A program made the translations under genes and the position numbers. The notes below the pieces were generated by a model, which had not been told where the DNA came from, did no database searches, and worked only from the letters and a program-made list of their open reading frames with translations. DNA of 64,000 nucleotides from Candidatus Hadersleviella danica (GTDB lineage Bacteria; Chloroflexota; Anaerolineae; Promineifilales; Promineifilaceae). The stretch is taken from assembly GCA_016711405.1 (NCBI GenBank), contig JADJSZ010000021.1, positions 15,723 through 79,722 on the forward strand, given 5' to 3'. Of the stretch, positions 27,026 to 36,378 are shown piece after piece (position 1 is the stretch's first letter; every line of letters begins with the position of its first letter).

Positions 27026-28843
27026 CTATGGCAAACTAACTGTGCAGAAACCATCTATCATTTGGCAAATTTTGATGGTTTCTCCCAGCCATGCGACGCG
27101 GAATTGGGTGATATTCTCATCGGGGCGGCGCACCCAAAAGTATTGCTCAGCATCTTGGCCGGGGAATGTGACCATACCATACCCTTTGCACCGCGACGGC
27201 CGTGTGGCGGTAGTGTCCACGTTCAGCAATTCGATAGCGCCACAAAACGCCGGGGCAAGGTTCTGAAAAGGCCAGTCGGTGCGGGCTTGGAAGGCGTAGG
27301 TGGTCGAATTTTGCTCATCGGTGAGGGCATTAAAGGTCAGAGAGGTCAGGTCAATGGTCGTATCGGTGGTGTTATAGATATAAAAGCCCGTGCGATTGTA
27401 ACTAAGAATTAAGGAGGGTGCTGGTTCAGGGGTTGGCGTGGGTGTGGCGGAGGGGGCAAGGGTGGTTGTGGGCACGGCCGTTTCCGTGGCCACCACCGCT
27501 GTGGTGGGGGGTGGCTCGGTCGCGGTCGGCGATGGGGTTTCGGTCGGCACAACGGTCTGCGTAGCCGTCGCTTCTGGGGAAGGAGTGCGGGTGGGGCTGG
27601 GGGCAAGGGTGGGTGTTTCAAGGGTCACGGCCGCCACCACGGCCGTCGTCGCCGTGGCCGTTGGGGTAACAGACCCTTGCGCAAACAGCCCACCACCCCA
27701 CACAACACCTGCCAACAGCAACAGAATCAGCCCACCACCTAGCCATCCACCACGGCCGCTGTACCACGGTGTAGGAGCAGGCGCGGCCGTGATAGGGGCG
27801 GCTGGCTCGACAACGGGTAGCTCGATAGGCACGCCGGGGGCGGGGTCTGCTTCGGTGGGGGCGGGGGTGCGTGTTTGCAGGTGCAGGGCGACTCGTTCCG
27901 AAACTGTCATCACCCGGCGCGGGTCGGAAATGGGCAACGGCCGTTGTACCGTCGCGGGTGGGGGTGGCAACGCATCGGGGTCATATTGCTCCGCACCCTC
28001 GGCCAACGCTTTCTCCAACGCTTGCACCAGCTCTGTCGCCGTTTGGTAACGGTCTGTGGGCGATTTTTCCAACGCTTTGAGCAAGACCCCTTCGGTCGTC
28101 GCATTCAATTTGGGGTTGATACTGCGCGGCGGAGGCGGGGTGTTCTGAATGTGTTGAATGGCCACCGAAGTAGGGCTAGGGTCGTCAAACGGCACAGTGC
28201 CCGTCAACATCTCATAAAATAGCACGCCCAACGAATAAATATCGGATTGAGGCAACGCATTGGCCGATGCTTTGGCCTGTTCGGGAGCCATGTAGTGGGG
28301 TGTGCCAAACACTTGCCCCATCGAGCCTTGGTTGACCTCCAAGGCCAGCCCAAAATCCATCAGCAAGACTTTGTTTTCGCTGGAAACCATCACATTGGAA
28401 GGCTTGATATCCCGATGAATGACTTGATGATCATGGGCATAATCAATGGCCGAGGCCACAAAATAGCCAATACGAATCATATCGTCTAAGGGGAAAAGTT
28501 GGCCTGCCTCGTGGTATTCATCCATGAGTTGGCGCAAATCAAGGCCATCAATGTGTTGCATGGCGAAGTAGTACAAGCCACCCGCATCATCGGCATAATA
28601 AATTTTGATGATATTGGGGTGGTCCCACGTCGCCACAACTTGAGATTCGCGAATAAACCGCTCGGCGTAGCTAGGCTTGTCCCGGAAACGGGCATCAATG
28701 ACTTTTAGAGCAACCCGACGGTTGAGTTTGATATCCCAACCAGCATAAACGACAGCCATGCCTCCCCGCCCGAGCACGCTGTCTATGCGATAATTATTGA
28801 GTTGTGTCCCAATGAGTGGGTCGTCTGCAATCTTTTCAGCCAT
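27026..28843 (-). CDS. Membrane Ser/Thr protein kinase (PknB-like) with extracellular domain
   Basis: 605 residues. The kinase domain (about 18-285) is complete: GRGGMAVVYAG loop, VALK (Lys47), HRDIKPSNV (catalytic Asp145), DFG (163-165), APE (186-188). A Pro-rich juxtamembrane segment leads to one transmembrane helix (about 367-389). Outside lies a long Pro/Thr stalk and a C-terminal beta-rich domain of about 130 residues with paired Cys. The catalytic set is intact, so it should be active. Its start overlaps the stop of the upstream 813-residue gene by 8 bases, indicating translational coupling. Confidence 0.93.
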   Translation of the reverse strand: MAEKIADDPLIGTQLNNYRIDSVLGRGGMAVVYAGWDIKLNRRVALKVIDARFRDKPSYAERFIRESQVVATWDHPNIIKIYYADDAGGLYYFAMQHIDGLDLRQLMDEYHEAGQLFPLDDMIRIGYFVASAIDYAHDHQVIHRDIKPSNVMVSSENKVLLMDFGLALEVNQGSMGQVFGTPHYMAPEQAKASANALPQSDIYSLGVLFYEMLTGTVPFDDPSPTSVAIQHIQNTPPPPRSINPKLNATTEGVLLKALEKSPTDRYQTATELVQALEKALAEGAEQYDPDALPPPPATVQRPLPISDPRRVMTVSERVALHLQTRTPAPTEADPAPGVPIELPVVEPAAPITAAPAPTPWYSGRGGWLGGGLILLLLAGVVWGGGLFAQGSVTPTATATTAVVAAVTLETPTLAPSPTRTPSPEATATQTVVPTETPSPTATEPPPTTAVVATETAVPTTTLAPSATPTPTPEPAPSLILSYNRTGFYIYNTTDTTIDLTSLTFNALTDEQNSTTYAFQARTDWPFQNLAPAFCGAIELLNVDTTATRPSRCKGYGMVTFPGQDAEQYFWVRRPDENITQFRVAWLGETIKICQMIDGFCTVSLP

Positions 28844-31277
28844 CCAATAACCCTACATCTGAGACCATGCGCGTTTCGCGGCTGGCCATGGTCATGCGGC
28901 GCAGATCGCGCACATAATCGTTCAGTCCACTGGCATAGGCGTTGAGATAATCTTGGACAAGGCGGGTGGCGAGAGCGGCATGGCCGACGGCCGTTAATTG
29001 TTGCACATGCGGCCGAAAATCGCGCAACGTAATCCGCATCATCCCTTCGGCATCGGTTAGCACACCCCATGCCAACGTTTTGTTCTCATTGTCATCTTTG
29101 GCACTCATAAAGCGGAGCAGGGTGCTGTTTGAAGCGACCATGCCGATGTTCGAGAACACTTCCCGCCCTTTAATCAGGTCGTTCAGAACATCGAACCGAT
29201 TCGGGATTTTATCCAATAAGCGTTGCAAGGGCACTGGCAGATGTGCCAACAGGCGAATCGTGCCCACGCTGTTGCTGGCTCCAAGAGCGGCAATCTCTTT
29301 GGCGCGGCTGAAAACCAGCCCACAACCCGCCAAAGCGGCCAAGTAATGGCGTTGCAACTCGTCAAATTCTTGGTACGCCTCATCGCGGTCATAGGTCGCT
29401 TGTTTGTAATGGTTGAGCGCGGAGACGACTTGTTCGTGCAAATCCAGCAGGTGCAATTCGTGGATGGGCACTTGGAAGGTCATGGGGTGGACGCGGTCAC
29501 GGGGGGTTTGTTGGCTGGCATCCACGGGGATGAGGCTGGAGGGGTTGGCTGTGTTGGTGTGGTCTAGCACGGCCAAGGCTTGCTCGGCCGCCGCCCGTGT
29601 GCGCTCATCCCCCAGCAAATCGCGCAAATCTTGCACCAGCCGGGCATCTGGCCGATAGGTGAAGGCGTGGATGGCGCGATACAGCACCAGCAAATCGTTC
29701 ACCGTTAGTTGGATAAGGTCGTTGCGGAGCTTGAAGATGCGGCGCAGGGCGAGCAAATTTTGCAAATTGATGGATTCGGTTTCGGCGCTGGCCTCGCGGG
29801 TGACGGTGGGGGCTGTTTGCAGGGCAGAGAGTTCGGCGGCCGAAAAGCGAATGTTCAGTGCGCGGGGCGCGGCCGAGGGGGGCAAGATGTTGGGCAAGGT
29901 ATTCAGGTACACCCCCCATGCCGTGGCCTCGTTGGTGATAATTTCGGCCAGTGCCGCGCCCCATGTGCCATCAAAAAAAATGTGCGAAAAGTCGAAAACG
30001 AATGATTCGCCCGTGTTAAAAATGGTGATGGCGTGCGAACCCGTGCCCCGCTCGGCTTGGCGCAGTTCGGCCAGCTCGAGATAAAACGGTCGTTGGTCTA
30101 AATTGAGCAAAATGGGAGATTGGTGGAGCAAATCGAGTTCGGCCAGATTGGCTGGCCCGATTTGCTGGCGCAAGTGGGGCACATAGGCGCGTTTGGCGCG
30201 TGCCCAATGGGTTAAGTCCACGGCCGGCACGGTGGGCTTATCTTGCCCCAAAATGGCCGCCACTTGGGCGCGAACGGTCATCACATCGGCGGGTTTGAGC
30301 GTGTCGGGTTGGCAGGCAGGGATGAGGTAGTAGCGCTGTTGGTGAATAATGCCCACATAGGCTTGCTCCAGCCCAATGGGGCGGCGCGTCTCCCCATACA
30401 CCCCCGAATCGAGGTAGGTGAGCAAGGACATTTGCTTTTGGTAAAGAGGGAGTTCTTGCTCTTTGGCTTGGCGCACAGCATAGACCCAACTGCGCCGTAT
30501 CTCTTCGGGCAAAATGTTGAGGGTGCGCTCGATAAATTCGTCGAATTTGGTGCGGCGATAGGTGGCGTAATCTTGGCCGGGTATCACATCGGGACCGCGA
30601 CGATACGGCCGTTCGCGTTCCCAGTGGCGATAGAGCGCGGCCGTGCGGCGGGCATGGGGGGTATCGGCCGTTAAATTGCGCAAAGTGCCCGTATAAACCC
30701 GCTCTCGCCACTCGTTGTGGAGCAGTTGGTCGTAGGAGTGCAAGCTGTAAATGGCGGCCATCACCCATGCCGTGACCCTATCGTTCTCCGAAAGGTGTAA
30801 ATCGTGCCGCTTGAGAACTGTATCAAACCCATGTGTTTCGTGGGCATGGCGAGCCGTATCTTCGCGCAAGGCATAGTTGACATAAAATTGCCAGTACCCT
30901 TCGGGAAACGCCTCTTCAGGCTGGCGACCCGCCAATTTAAGAATGTGTTGGTAGCCCCAGAGCACGGTAGCGGGCGCGACAAAAAATGTGCCATAGACAG
31001 CTTTATCCCACCAATTTTCTAAAAATTGGAGCCACGCATAGAGTTCGGTATTTAGATGGGTGGGGGGGGCGTGTCGCTGAGGTAGGCGGGTTAAGCCGTT
31101 GCGAATCAGGCCGCGTGCCTCGGCCGCAGGGATAAATTGCTCCACCAACTCTGCCACAGCCTCAATTTGGGGCAAGCTAATCTCCGACAATTCGCGCATG
31201 TCAATGGCATGGGCTATTGTCCGCAACTCATCTACCGTGCGTTCGGCCGCGTGGGTGTAATTTTTGCGTACTTCCAT
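28836..31277 (-). CDS. Uncharacterised 813-residue protein coupled to a Ser/Thr kinase
   Basis: I do not recognise the family with confidence. The N-terminal third is helical and contains WYQ-rich conserved-looking stretches (VAPATVLWGYQHIL, EGYWQFYVNYALREDTARHA followed by HETHGF). The middle has FVFDFSHIFFDGTWG, which resembles the SHxxxDG/HHxxxDG active-site motif of CoA-dependent acyltransferases (condensation, carnitine acyltransferase and wax-ester synthase folds). The C-terminal third is again helical. There is no signal peptide or membrane segment. The 8-base overlap with the kinase gene suggests it is made with the kinase and may be its substrate or partner. An acyltransferase role is only a hint from one motif. 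Confidence 0.8.
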   Translation of the reverse strand: MEVRKNYTHAAERTVDELRTIAHAIDMRELSEISLPQIEAVAELVEQFIPAAEARGLIRNGLTRLPQRHAPPTHLNTELYAWLQFLENWWDKAVYGTFFVAPATVLWGYQHILKLAGRQPEEAFPEGYWQFYVNYALREDTARHAHETHGFDTVLKRHDLHLSENDRVTAWVMAAIYSLHSYDQLLHNEWRERVYTGTLRNLTADTPHARRTAALYRHWERERPYRRGPDVIPGQDYATYRRTKFDEFIERTLNILPEEIRRSWVYAVRQAKEQELPLYQKQMSLLTYLDSGVYGETRRPIGLEQAYVGIIHQQRYYLIPACQPDTLKPADVMTVRAQVAAILGQDKPTVPAVDLTHWARAKRAYVPHLRQQIGPANLAELDLLHQSPILLNLDQRPFYLELAELRQAERGTGSHAITIFNTGESFVFDFSHIFFDGTWGAALAEIITNEATAWGVYLNTLPNILPPSAAPRALNIRFSAAELSALQTAPTVTREASAETESINLQNLLALRRIFKLRNDLIQLTVNDLLVLYRAIHAFTYRPDARLVQDLRDLLGDERTRAAAEQALAVLDHTNTANPSSLIPVDASQQTPRDRVHPMTFQVPIHELHLLDLHEQVVSALNHYKQATYDRDEAYQEFDELQRHYLAALAGCGLVFSRAKEIAALGASNSVGTIRLLAHLPVPLQRLLDKIPNRFDVLNDLIKGREVFSNIGMVASNSTLLRFMSAKDDNENKTLAWGVLTDAEGMMRITLRDFRPHVQQLTAVGHAALATRLVQDYLNAYASGLNDYVRDLRRMTMASRETRMVSDVGLLDG

Positions 31278-31480
31278 GAGTCGGTTAGGATAGAGAGGCT
31301 AGGCAGGGATTCGGGAGGAACAGGTGGGCAATTTTTTTGCCTTCCAACAGCACATCCCAAGGGGAAAAAGGTGGTGATGTGCCAAATGGAGTTAATTATA
31401 GGCGATTGTGCCTAGTATACCGTGAAAAATAAGTACAGAGAAGCGAGGGGACTTATGGAATGAGGGGGTGTCGTTTATTT

Positions 31481-31530
31481 GTGTAATGGTTTATTGGTAT
31501 ATTCCCATACACCAATACCCATTACACAGT
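31481..31530. repeat. Word-palindrome (GTGTAATGG / CCATTACAC)
   Basis: TGTGTAATGGTTTATTGGTA is mirrored by CACCAATACCCATTACACA. It lies between the divergent 813-residue gene and the SpoU methyltransferase; the remaining 31278-31565 gap shows nothing else. Confidence 0.65.
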
Positions 31531-31565
31531 AACCAATCACCAAATGATGACCCTGAAAATAACCC

Positions 31566-32384
31566 ATGATTACAAGTGCCAGTAACGACAAATTAAAGTA
31601 TGTGCGCCGCTTGCAGGCGGAGCGGCGGTTTCGCCAGCGGGAGGGGGTGTTTGTGGTGGAGGGGACGCGCTGGGTGAAGGAGTTGGTGGCGGCGGCCGTT
31701 GCCCCGACCATGTTCTTTGCCACGGCCGATTGGCTGGCCAACCCCGCCCACCAGAGGCTCATTGGCCAGTGGGGGCATCGGCCGCTGGAGGTGGAGACCG
31801 CGTTGTTGCACCAAATGGCGGAAACCGACACCCCCGCAGGGGTGCTGGCCGTTGTGCCCCAACCGAATTTGGCGTGGCCCGCCCAGCCATCTTTGTTGTT
31901 GCTCTTGGATGCCATCCGCGACCCCGGCAATTTGGGGACGTTGTTGCGTTCGGCCGCCGCCAGTGGGGTGGATGGGGTAATTTTGGGGGTGGGGTGTGTG
32001 GATGCGTTTAACCCGAAGGTGGTGCGGAGCAGTATGGGGGCGGTGTTGCGTTTGCCCATCCGCACGGCCGTTTGGGAGGAGATACCCGAGTTGGTGGCGG
32101 GCACGGCCGTTTATTTGGCCGCTGGGGAGGGGCAGGTGGCGTATACGGCCGTGGATTGGCGCACCCCCGCCACGCTCATCATTGGGGGCGAGGCGGACGG
32201 GGCGGGAAGCGAAGCGCGGCAACTGGCCAACCAGCTCATCCATATTCCCATGCACAACGCGATGGAATCGCTAAACGCGGCCGTGGCGGGCAGTGTGATT
32301 TTGTTTGAGGCTGTGCGGCAGAGGAGCGAGGGGGCAGGGGAGCGGAGGAGCGGAGAGAAGAAGGGACTAAGAGACTGCGACTAG
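31566..32384 (+). CDS. SpoU/TrmH-family RNA 2'-O-methyltransferase
   Basis: 272 residues. An N-terminal substrate-binding domain (MITSASNDKLKYVRRLQAE, FVVEGTRWVKEL) is followed by the SPOUT knot with motifs LLLLDAIRDPGNLGTLLRSA, GCVDAFNPKVVRSSMGAVLR, LIIGGEADG and IPMHNAMESLNAAVA. It methylates a ribose in rRNA or tRNA using SAM. The target nucleotide cannot be inferred. Its last ~15 codons run into a tandem CTGACTAGCTGA-type word repeat, and its end overlaps the convergent FAD gene by 18 bases, so the native C-terminus may be shorter. Confidence 0.9.
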   Translation: MITSASNDKLKYVRRLQAERRFRQREGVFVVEGTRWVKELVAAAVAPTMFFATADWLANPAHQRLIGQWGHRPLEVETALLHQMAETDTPAGVLAVVPQPNLAWPAQPSLLLLLDAIRDPGNLGTLLRSAAASGVDGVILGVGCVDAFNPKVVRSSMGAVLRLPIRTAVWEEIPELVAGTAVYLAAGEGQVAYTAVDWRTPATLIIGGEADGAGSEARQLANQLIHIPMHNAMESLNAAVAGSVILFEAVRQRSEGAGERRSGEKKGLRDCD

Positions 32385-33830
32385 CTGACTAGCTGAAATG
32401 CTGAAGCTCCCAAACACCCGCCGCCACAAATCGGTTTGGAGGAGGTTGTCCGGGTCGCACTGCTGTTTGAGAGCGCGGAATTGGGCGATGGCAGGTTCGC
32501 CCAAGTAGGCTTGCGCCACTTCGGGGCGGAGGGTGCTATCTTTGGCGAAGTAAAAACGGCCGCCGAACCCCAACACCATCTCGTCTAACTCCTGCGCAAG
32601 GGCGGCGATTTTGCCCCGACGGCCGTCGCTAATCTTAAAATCCATCGCCATTGAGTAGCCATCAAGAGCATAACTCAGGAGAAAATCGGCGGGGCGGTGG
32701 CGTTTGAGGACACTGAGGTAGTTGGGCAGACCCCGTTGCTGGCAACGGCCGAAGATGGCCTTGTACCCCTCCACGGCCGTCTCCTTGGGCAGAAAAACTT
32801 GGTACTGGATGAGGCCACCACGGCCGTAGGAGCGTTTCCAATTGGGCATGTAATCCAGCAAAAAGTGAAAGGCAACATGGGATTGGCGGTAGCGGTGGCC
32901 ATTGCGCCACACGGCCGCCCAGTATTTGGCCATGTTGATGGCGCGAAAGCCGAGGTTGTTGGTCAGCGGCCGAGCGAACATCCACATGCTCGATTTGGGC
33001 ACAAGACCAAAAATCGTGTCGGGGATGGCTTGGCTGGCGCGGCGCAGGGTTTGGGTGGGGGCGGGGTCGGTGCCTTCGGGCAGGTAGTAGGCGCGGTGGA
33101 TTTCCCCACGGCCGAGACTACTCCCGCCCGCAAACGCATCCACCCAACCGACGATGTAGTCGGCCGTGTCTTGGTGTTCGGCCAAATCGGCCAGCATGGC
33201 GGCCATGTGCGGCCGTGCCACTGCCTCCACCTCTAGCAAGCCCGAGTAGACGCGGGTCATTTGCAAGGTGAGCGAGAGGAACACGCCCAGCAAGCCCGCC
33301 CCGCCGATGGCGGCATAAAAAAGGTCGCTGTTGGTGGTTCGGCTACAGGTTTTGACCTCGCCCGTGGGCAGGAGTAGCTCAAATTCGAGGGTGTGGTCGC
33401 CAAATGTGCCTTTGCGCCAGCCGTTTTTGCCGTGGGTGTTCATGGCCGCGCACCCGCCAAGGGTGGTTTTGGCCGTGCCCGTGACGATGGGTGGCCACCA
33501 ACCATCCCCCAACACATATTGCCAAAGTTGTTCGATGGTCACGCCGGGTTCGGCGCGGATGATGCCTGTGTCGGGGTTCCAAGCGAGGATGCGGGTCAGG
33601 CGGGTGGTGTCTAGCACGATGCCCTCGGCGTTGCTGAAAGCATCGCCGTAGCTGTTGCCGCCGCCGCGCAGGGCGATGGTCTGCCCTGTTTGGCGGGCGA
33701 GGGTGAAGACGTTGGCCACGCCTTCGGCCGTGCTCGGCCGAAAAACATAGCTCAAACTGCGGCTCGCCTCGCCCCATGCCGCCACCTGCTCGAGGTGGTC
33801 GGCCGTTAATAAAGGTGCTTGATGTGTCAT
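32367..33830 (-). CDS. FAD-linked oxidoreductase, DprE1-like
   Basis: 487 residues of the VAO/PCMH flavoprotein family. FAD-binding residues are in ALRGGGNSYGDAFSNAEG and TLGGCAAMNTHGKN with FGDHTLEFELL, and the C-terminus has RFYFAKDSTLRPE. The layout resembles DprE1 (decaprenylphosphoryl-ribose 2'-oxidase) and DHCR24. The next gene upstream in the operon is a DprE2-like short-chain reductase, and a PlsC acyltransferase precedes that, which favours oxidation of a lipid-linked substrate. The pairing, not the sequence alone, supports an epimerase role. The last residues (SISASQLVAVS) derive from a word repeat. Confidence 0.82.
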   Translation of the reverse strand: MTHQAPLLTADHLEQVAAWGEASRSLSYVFRPSTAEGVANVFTLARQTGQTIALRGGGNSYGDAFSNAEGIVLDTTRLTRILAWNPDTGIIRAEPGVTIEQLWQYVLGDGWWPPIVTGTAKTTLGGCAAMNTHGKNGWRKGTFGDHTLEFELLLPTGEVKTCSRTTNSDLFYAAIGGAGLLGVFLSLTLQMTRVYSGLLEVEAVARPHMAAMLADLAEHQDTADYIVGWVDAFAGGSSLGRGEIHRAYYLPEGTDPAPTQTLRRASQAIPDTIFGLVPKSSMWMFARPLTNNLGFRAINMAKYWAAVWRNGHRYRQSHVAFHFLLDYMPNWKRSYGRGGLIQYQVFLPKETAVEGYKAIFGRCQQRGLPNYLSVLKRHRPADFLLSYALDGYSMAMDFKISDGRRGKIAALAQELDEMVLGFGGRFYFAKDSTLRPEVAQAYLGEPAIAQFRALKQQCDPDNLLQTDLWRRVFGSFSISASQLVAVS

Positions 33831-33833
33831 TGG

Positions 33834-33928
33834 TGAGTGTTGTTCGTTATTCGTTATTGGGTTATTCGTTATTGGGTGGTTGGTTATTGAGGCATATCAA
33901 GTAACCAGTAACCAATAACGAGTAACCC
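33834..33928. repeat. Word-palindrome (TTCGTTATTGGG / CCAATAACGAG)
   Basis: TTCGTTATTCGTTATTGGGT words are mirrored by AACCAGTAACCAATAACGAG. It fills the gap between the DprE2-like and DprE1-like genes. Confidence 0.7.
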
Positions 33929-34708
33929 TTAAATGCCCATGCGGCGGAAGATGAAGGAGGGGATGTGGCGAATGATGAGCATGACGAGGCCCCAACGCCA
34001 CGGGATGTAGACTGTTTGGCGGTTTTTTTCGGCGGCGGTCACGATTTGTTGGGCGGCCGATTCGGGGCTAATCACCCAAAATGTTTTGGCGGCGTTGGCC
34101 AGCATGTCGGTTTGCACAAAGCCGGGCTTAATGGTCGTCACATTCACGCCATGCTGGGTGAGGCGGTTGCGCAACGCCTCGAGGTAGGTGGTGAGGGCGG
34201 CTTTGCTGGTGTTGTAGGCGGGGTTGCCGCGCCGCCCTCTGTCGCCTGCCACGGAGGAGATGCCGACGATGCGGCCGTTGCCTGCCCGTTGGAAGCGGGC
34301 GGCCGTTTCGTTCAGCCACGCCATCGCTCCCAATAGATTCACTTCGATTTGCGCCTTGTCTTTGGCGAAATCATACTCATCCAACCCCACAGCGGGCATG
34401 ACCCCCGCGTTGTAGATGACCATGTCGAGGCCGCCCAATTCGTGGATGATGCGTTGGAACAGGGTGGGGATTTCGTCAAAAGCTGTCACATCGTGGGCGT
34501 AAGCCAGCACGCGGGGGGTGGGTTGATTGGCATTGAGGGTGGCGGCGAGTTGGTCGAGTTCGGTTTGGCGGCGAGCCACGGCCGCGACGCGGTAGCCACG
34601 GCGCACCAGTTCGCGCACGAGTGCCGCGCCAATGCCAGAGGATGCGCCCACAACAAGGGCACAGGGTTGCGGCTCTAACGGCCGTTGGGGAGGAAGAGGA
34701 GAAGTCAT
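33929..34708 (-). CDS. Short-chain dehydrogenase/reductase, DprE2-like
   Basis: 259 residues. The NAD(P) site is VVGASSGIGAALVREL, followed by YNAGVMPA, the catalytic set ISSVAG with YNTSK (Tyr and Lys), and the DprE2-like stretch ALRNRLTQHGVNVTTIKPGF. The C-terminal IIRHIPSFIFRRMGI is basic and hydrophobic, as expected for membrane association. It probably reduces the keto product of the downstream DprE1-like enzyme to give a 2'-epimer, or acts on a lipid intermediate. It is in the same operon as the flanking genes. Confidence 0.85.
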   Translation of the reverse strand: MTSPLPPQRPLEPQPCALVVGASSGIGAALVRELVRRGYRVAAVARRQTELDQLAATLNANQPTPRVLAYAHDVTAFDEIPTLFQRIIHELGGLDMVIYNAGVMPAVGLDEYDFAKDKAQIEVNLLGAMAWLNETAARFQRAGNGRIVGISSVAGDRGRRGNPAYNTSKAALTTYLEALRNRLTQHGVNVTTIKPGFVQTDMLANAAKTFWVISPESAAQQIVTAAEKNRQTVYIPWRWGLVMLIIRHIPSFIFRRMGI

Positions 34709-34800
34709 TTTGGATTGCGGATTTTGGATTGCGGATTGGCCACCGAACGACTGAGAGACTGACTAGCTGAAATGCTGACTAGCTGACCTGCTGATACGCT
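34709..34800. repeat. Word repeats (GGATTGCGGATT and CTGACTAGCTGA)
   Basis: TTGGATTGCGGATTTTGG words are followed by GACTAGCTGAAATGCTGACT words. The second group forms the 3' end of the PlsC gene. The same words recur at 32370-32400, 38577-38608 and 54541-54628. Confidence 0.65.
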
Positions 34801-35540
34801 CCCTCGGTGCTGAGAACGGCCAGCATGGCTGAGTGGGTGGTTTGGGCGAGGGTGATGGGGTCGTCGGTGGGTTGGGGGTGGATGGTGGGCAGGAAGCGCA
34901 CGGTGGCCTTGACAGCCCCTTGGCGGCTGGCGAGGCGGAGGACGGCCGTGACGATGCTCTCTTTCTTTGACCAGAGGCAAATGTCGGGGCGGTCGTACAT
35001 AATGGCTACGGGGATGAAGGGAACTTGCCCTTGGACGGCAATCTCGAAGGCCCCATAACGGAAGGGGAGCAGGGTATCGCCGGGGTTGCGCGTGCCTTCG
35101 GGGTAGAGGACGATGGGGGGGAATGGTTCGATGTCGGCCAGTTGGCGGCGAGCGGCCGTGCGCGATTCTTTATCCTCGCGGCGGACGAAAACACAACCGA
35201 CAGCGGCGGCCAAATAGCCAATCAACGGGAAGCGGCGCACCTCTTCTTTGGCCACAAAACGCACGGGTAAGATGGCCACCAACAGGAGGATGTCCAAATA
35301 GGTGCAATGGTTGGGGAACAAAAAGCCCTCATGGGTGTTCAATTCTCGCGCAGAGGGAGCCTCGACTTTAACCCCCAACAGCCACAGAGCAATGCGCCCC
35401 ATCCACATGGTAAACCACGCGCTAAAACGAATGCGCCGAATTTTGAGGGGTATCCACGCTGTCAGCAAAAACAGAGCCGTGCCGCTGATGAGCATCAGCA
35501 CAATAAAGGAAAGGCGAAGGTAGGCGCGGAGGTAACGCAT
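34779..35540 (-). CDS. 1-acyl-glycerol-3-phosphate acyltransferase (PlsC family)
   Basis: 253 residues. An N-terminal membrane segment (LRLSFIVLMLISGTALFLLT) precedes acyltransferase block I FPNHCTYLDILLL (HX4D), block II with VFVRRED, and block III VLYPEGTRNPGD. It esterifies a lysophospholipid or related lipid acceptor at the inner membrane face. It is the first gene of the plsC-SDR-FAD oxidoreductase operon, supporting a shared lipid-modification pathway. The final residues AYQQVS come from the word repeat overlapping the 3' end. Confidence 0.9.
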   Translation of the reverse strand: MRYLRAYLRLSFIVLMLISGTALFLLTAWIPLKIRRIRFSAWFTMWMGRIALWLLGVKVEAPSARELNTHEGFLFPNHCTYLDILLLVAILPVRFVAKEEVRRFPLIGYLAAAVGCVFVRREDKESRTAARRQLADIEPFPPIVLYPEGTRNPGDTLLPFRYGAFEIAVQGQVPFIPVAIMYDRPDICLWSKKESIVTAVLRLASRQGAVKATVRFLPTIHPQPTDDPITLAQTTHSAMLAVLSTEGAYQQVS

Positions 35541-35862
35541 GGTGAGTCGTTCGTGAGTTGTTCGTGAATCGCGCCTATTAGAAATCGCTTGTTTCCTGCT
35601 GTCAAGTCACGGCTTGCACTTGTTGCTTTACCCGCTTCCTCTCGCTATACTTGCATCCCTGCTCGCTTTTCCCAGCATTGTTCCTAACAAATTGCATGTA
35701 GAAATCACAGAACAGCCAACCAGCGGTTCGCTTGTTGGTGGGTTGTGCTGTGCGTTTTACAACGGCCGCTGAAAACGGCCGTGCTGGAACGTTCTGTAAC
35801 CCATTCAACCGACAGGGGGTTGCAGTGCCAAATAAACTTTTAGACTTTTGGAGATATAACTG

Positions 35863-36324
35863 ATGTTGAAAATTCGTTTGACTCGCCGTGGGAAGAAGCG
35901 CCAACCAATTTATCGGGTGGTGGTAATGGAATCGGGGTCGAAGCGTGACGGCCGTTACGTGGAAAACCTTGGGGTTTATAACCCCCTGACCAATCCCGAG
36001 ACCGTTGCGATGAAAGAAGATCGCGCTTTGTACTGGCTCAGCGTGGGCGCACAACCCACTGATCCCGTGCGTCGGTTGCTGAAGAACCAAGGGACATTTG
36101 ACCGTTTGGCTCGCCTACACAAGGGTGAATCGCTGGAGGCTTTGGTGGCTGAATTTGAAGGTCGGCCGTGGCCTCCTCCCGCTGTCGAAGCTCCCGTAGC
36201 CCCAGAAAAATCCCAAACCATCGTTGAAAAAGTGGTGGAAGTGGTGAGCGACGCGGCCGAAGCCGTTGTCGAAACCGTGACGAATGTGGTTGCTGGCGAT
36301 TCGGAAGAAGAATCGGCCGCCTAA
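35863..36324 (+). CDS. rpsP: 30S ribosomal protein S16 with long acidic tail
   Basis: 153 residues. The first ~90 are canonical S16 (MLKIRLTRRGKKRQPIYRVV, ESGSKRDGRYVENLGVYNPL, YWLSVGAQPTDPVRRLL). A Pro/Ala/Val/Glu-rich tail of about 60 residues (EKVVEVVSDAAEAVVETV, ending DSEEESAA) is added, as seen in some Chloroflexota and Actinobacteria. GGAG lies 8 bases before the ATG. It starts the rpsP-khpA-rimM cluster. Confidence 0.97.
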   Translation: MLKIRLTRRGKKRQPIYRVVVMESGSKRDGRYVENLGVYNPLTNPETVAMKEDRALYWLSVGAQPTDPVRRLLKNQGTFDRLARLHKGESLEALVAEFEGRPWPPPAVEAPVAPEKSQTIVEKVVEVVSDAAEAVVETVTNVVAGDSEEESAA

Positions 36325-36333
36325 AGACAAATA

Positions 36334-36364
36334 AACCGCGCAGGTCTTGTAGACCTGCGCGGTT
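36334..36364. terminator. Hairpin with AGGTCT core between rpsP and khpA
   Basis: AACCGCGCAGGTCT / AGACCTGCGCGGTT has a TGT loop and is followed by TTT. It is only 15 bases before khpA, so it may attenuate transcription and not fully stop it. Confidence 0.75.
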
Positions 36365-36378
36365 TTTAGAGAAACCCC

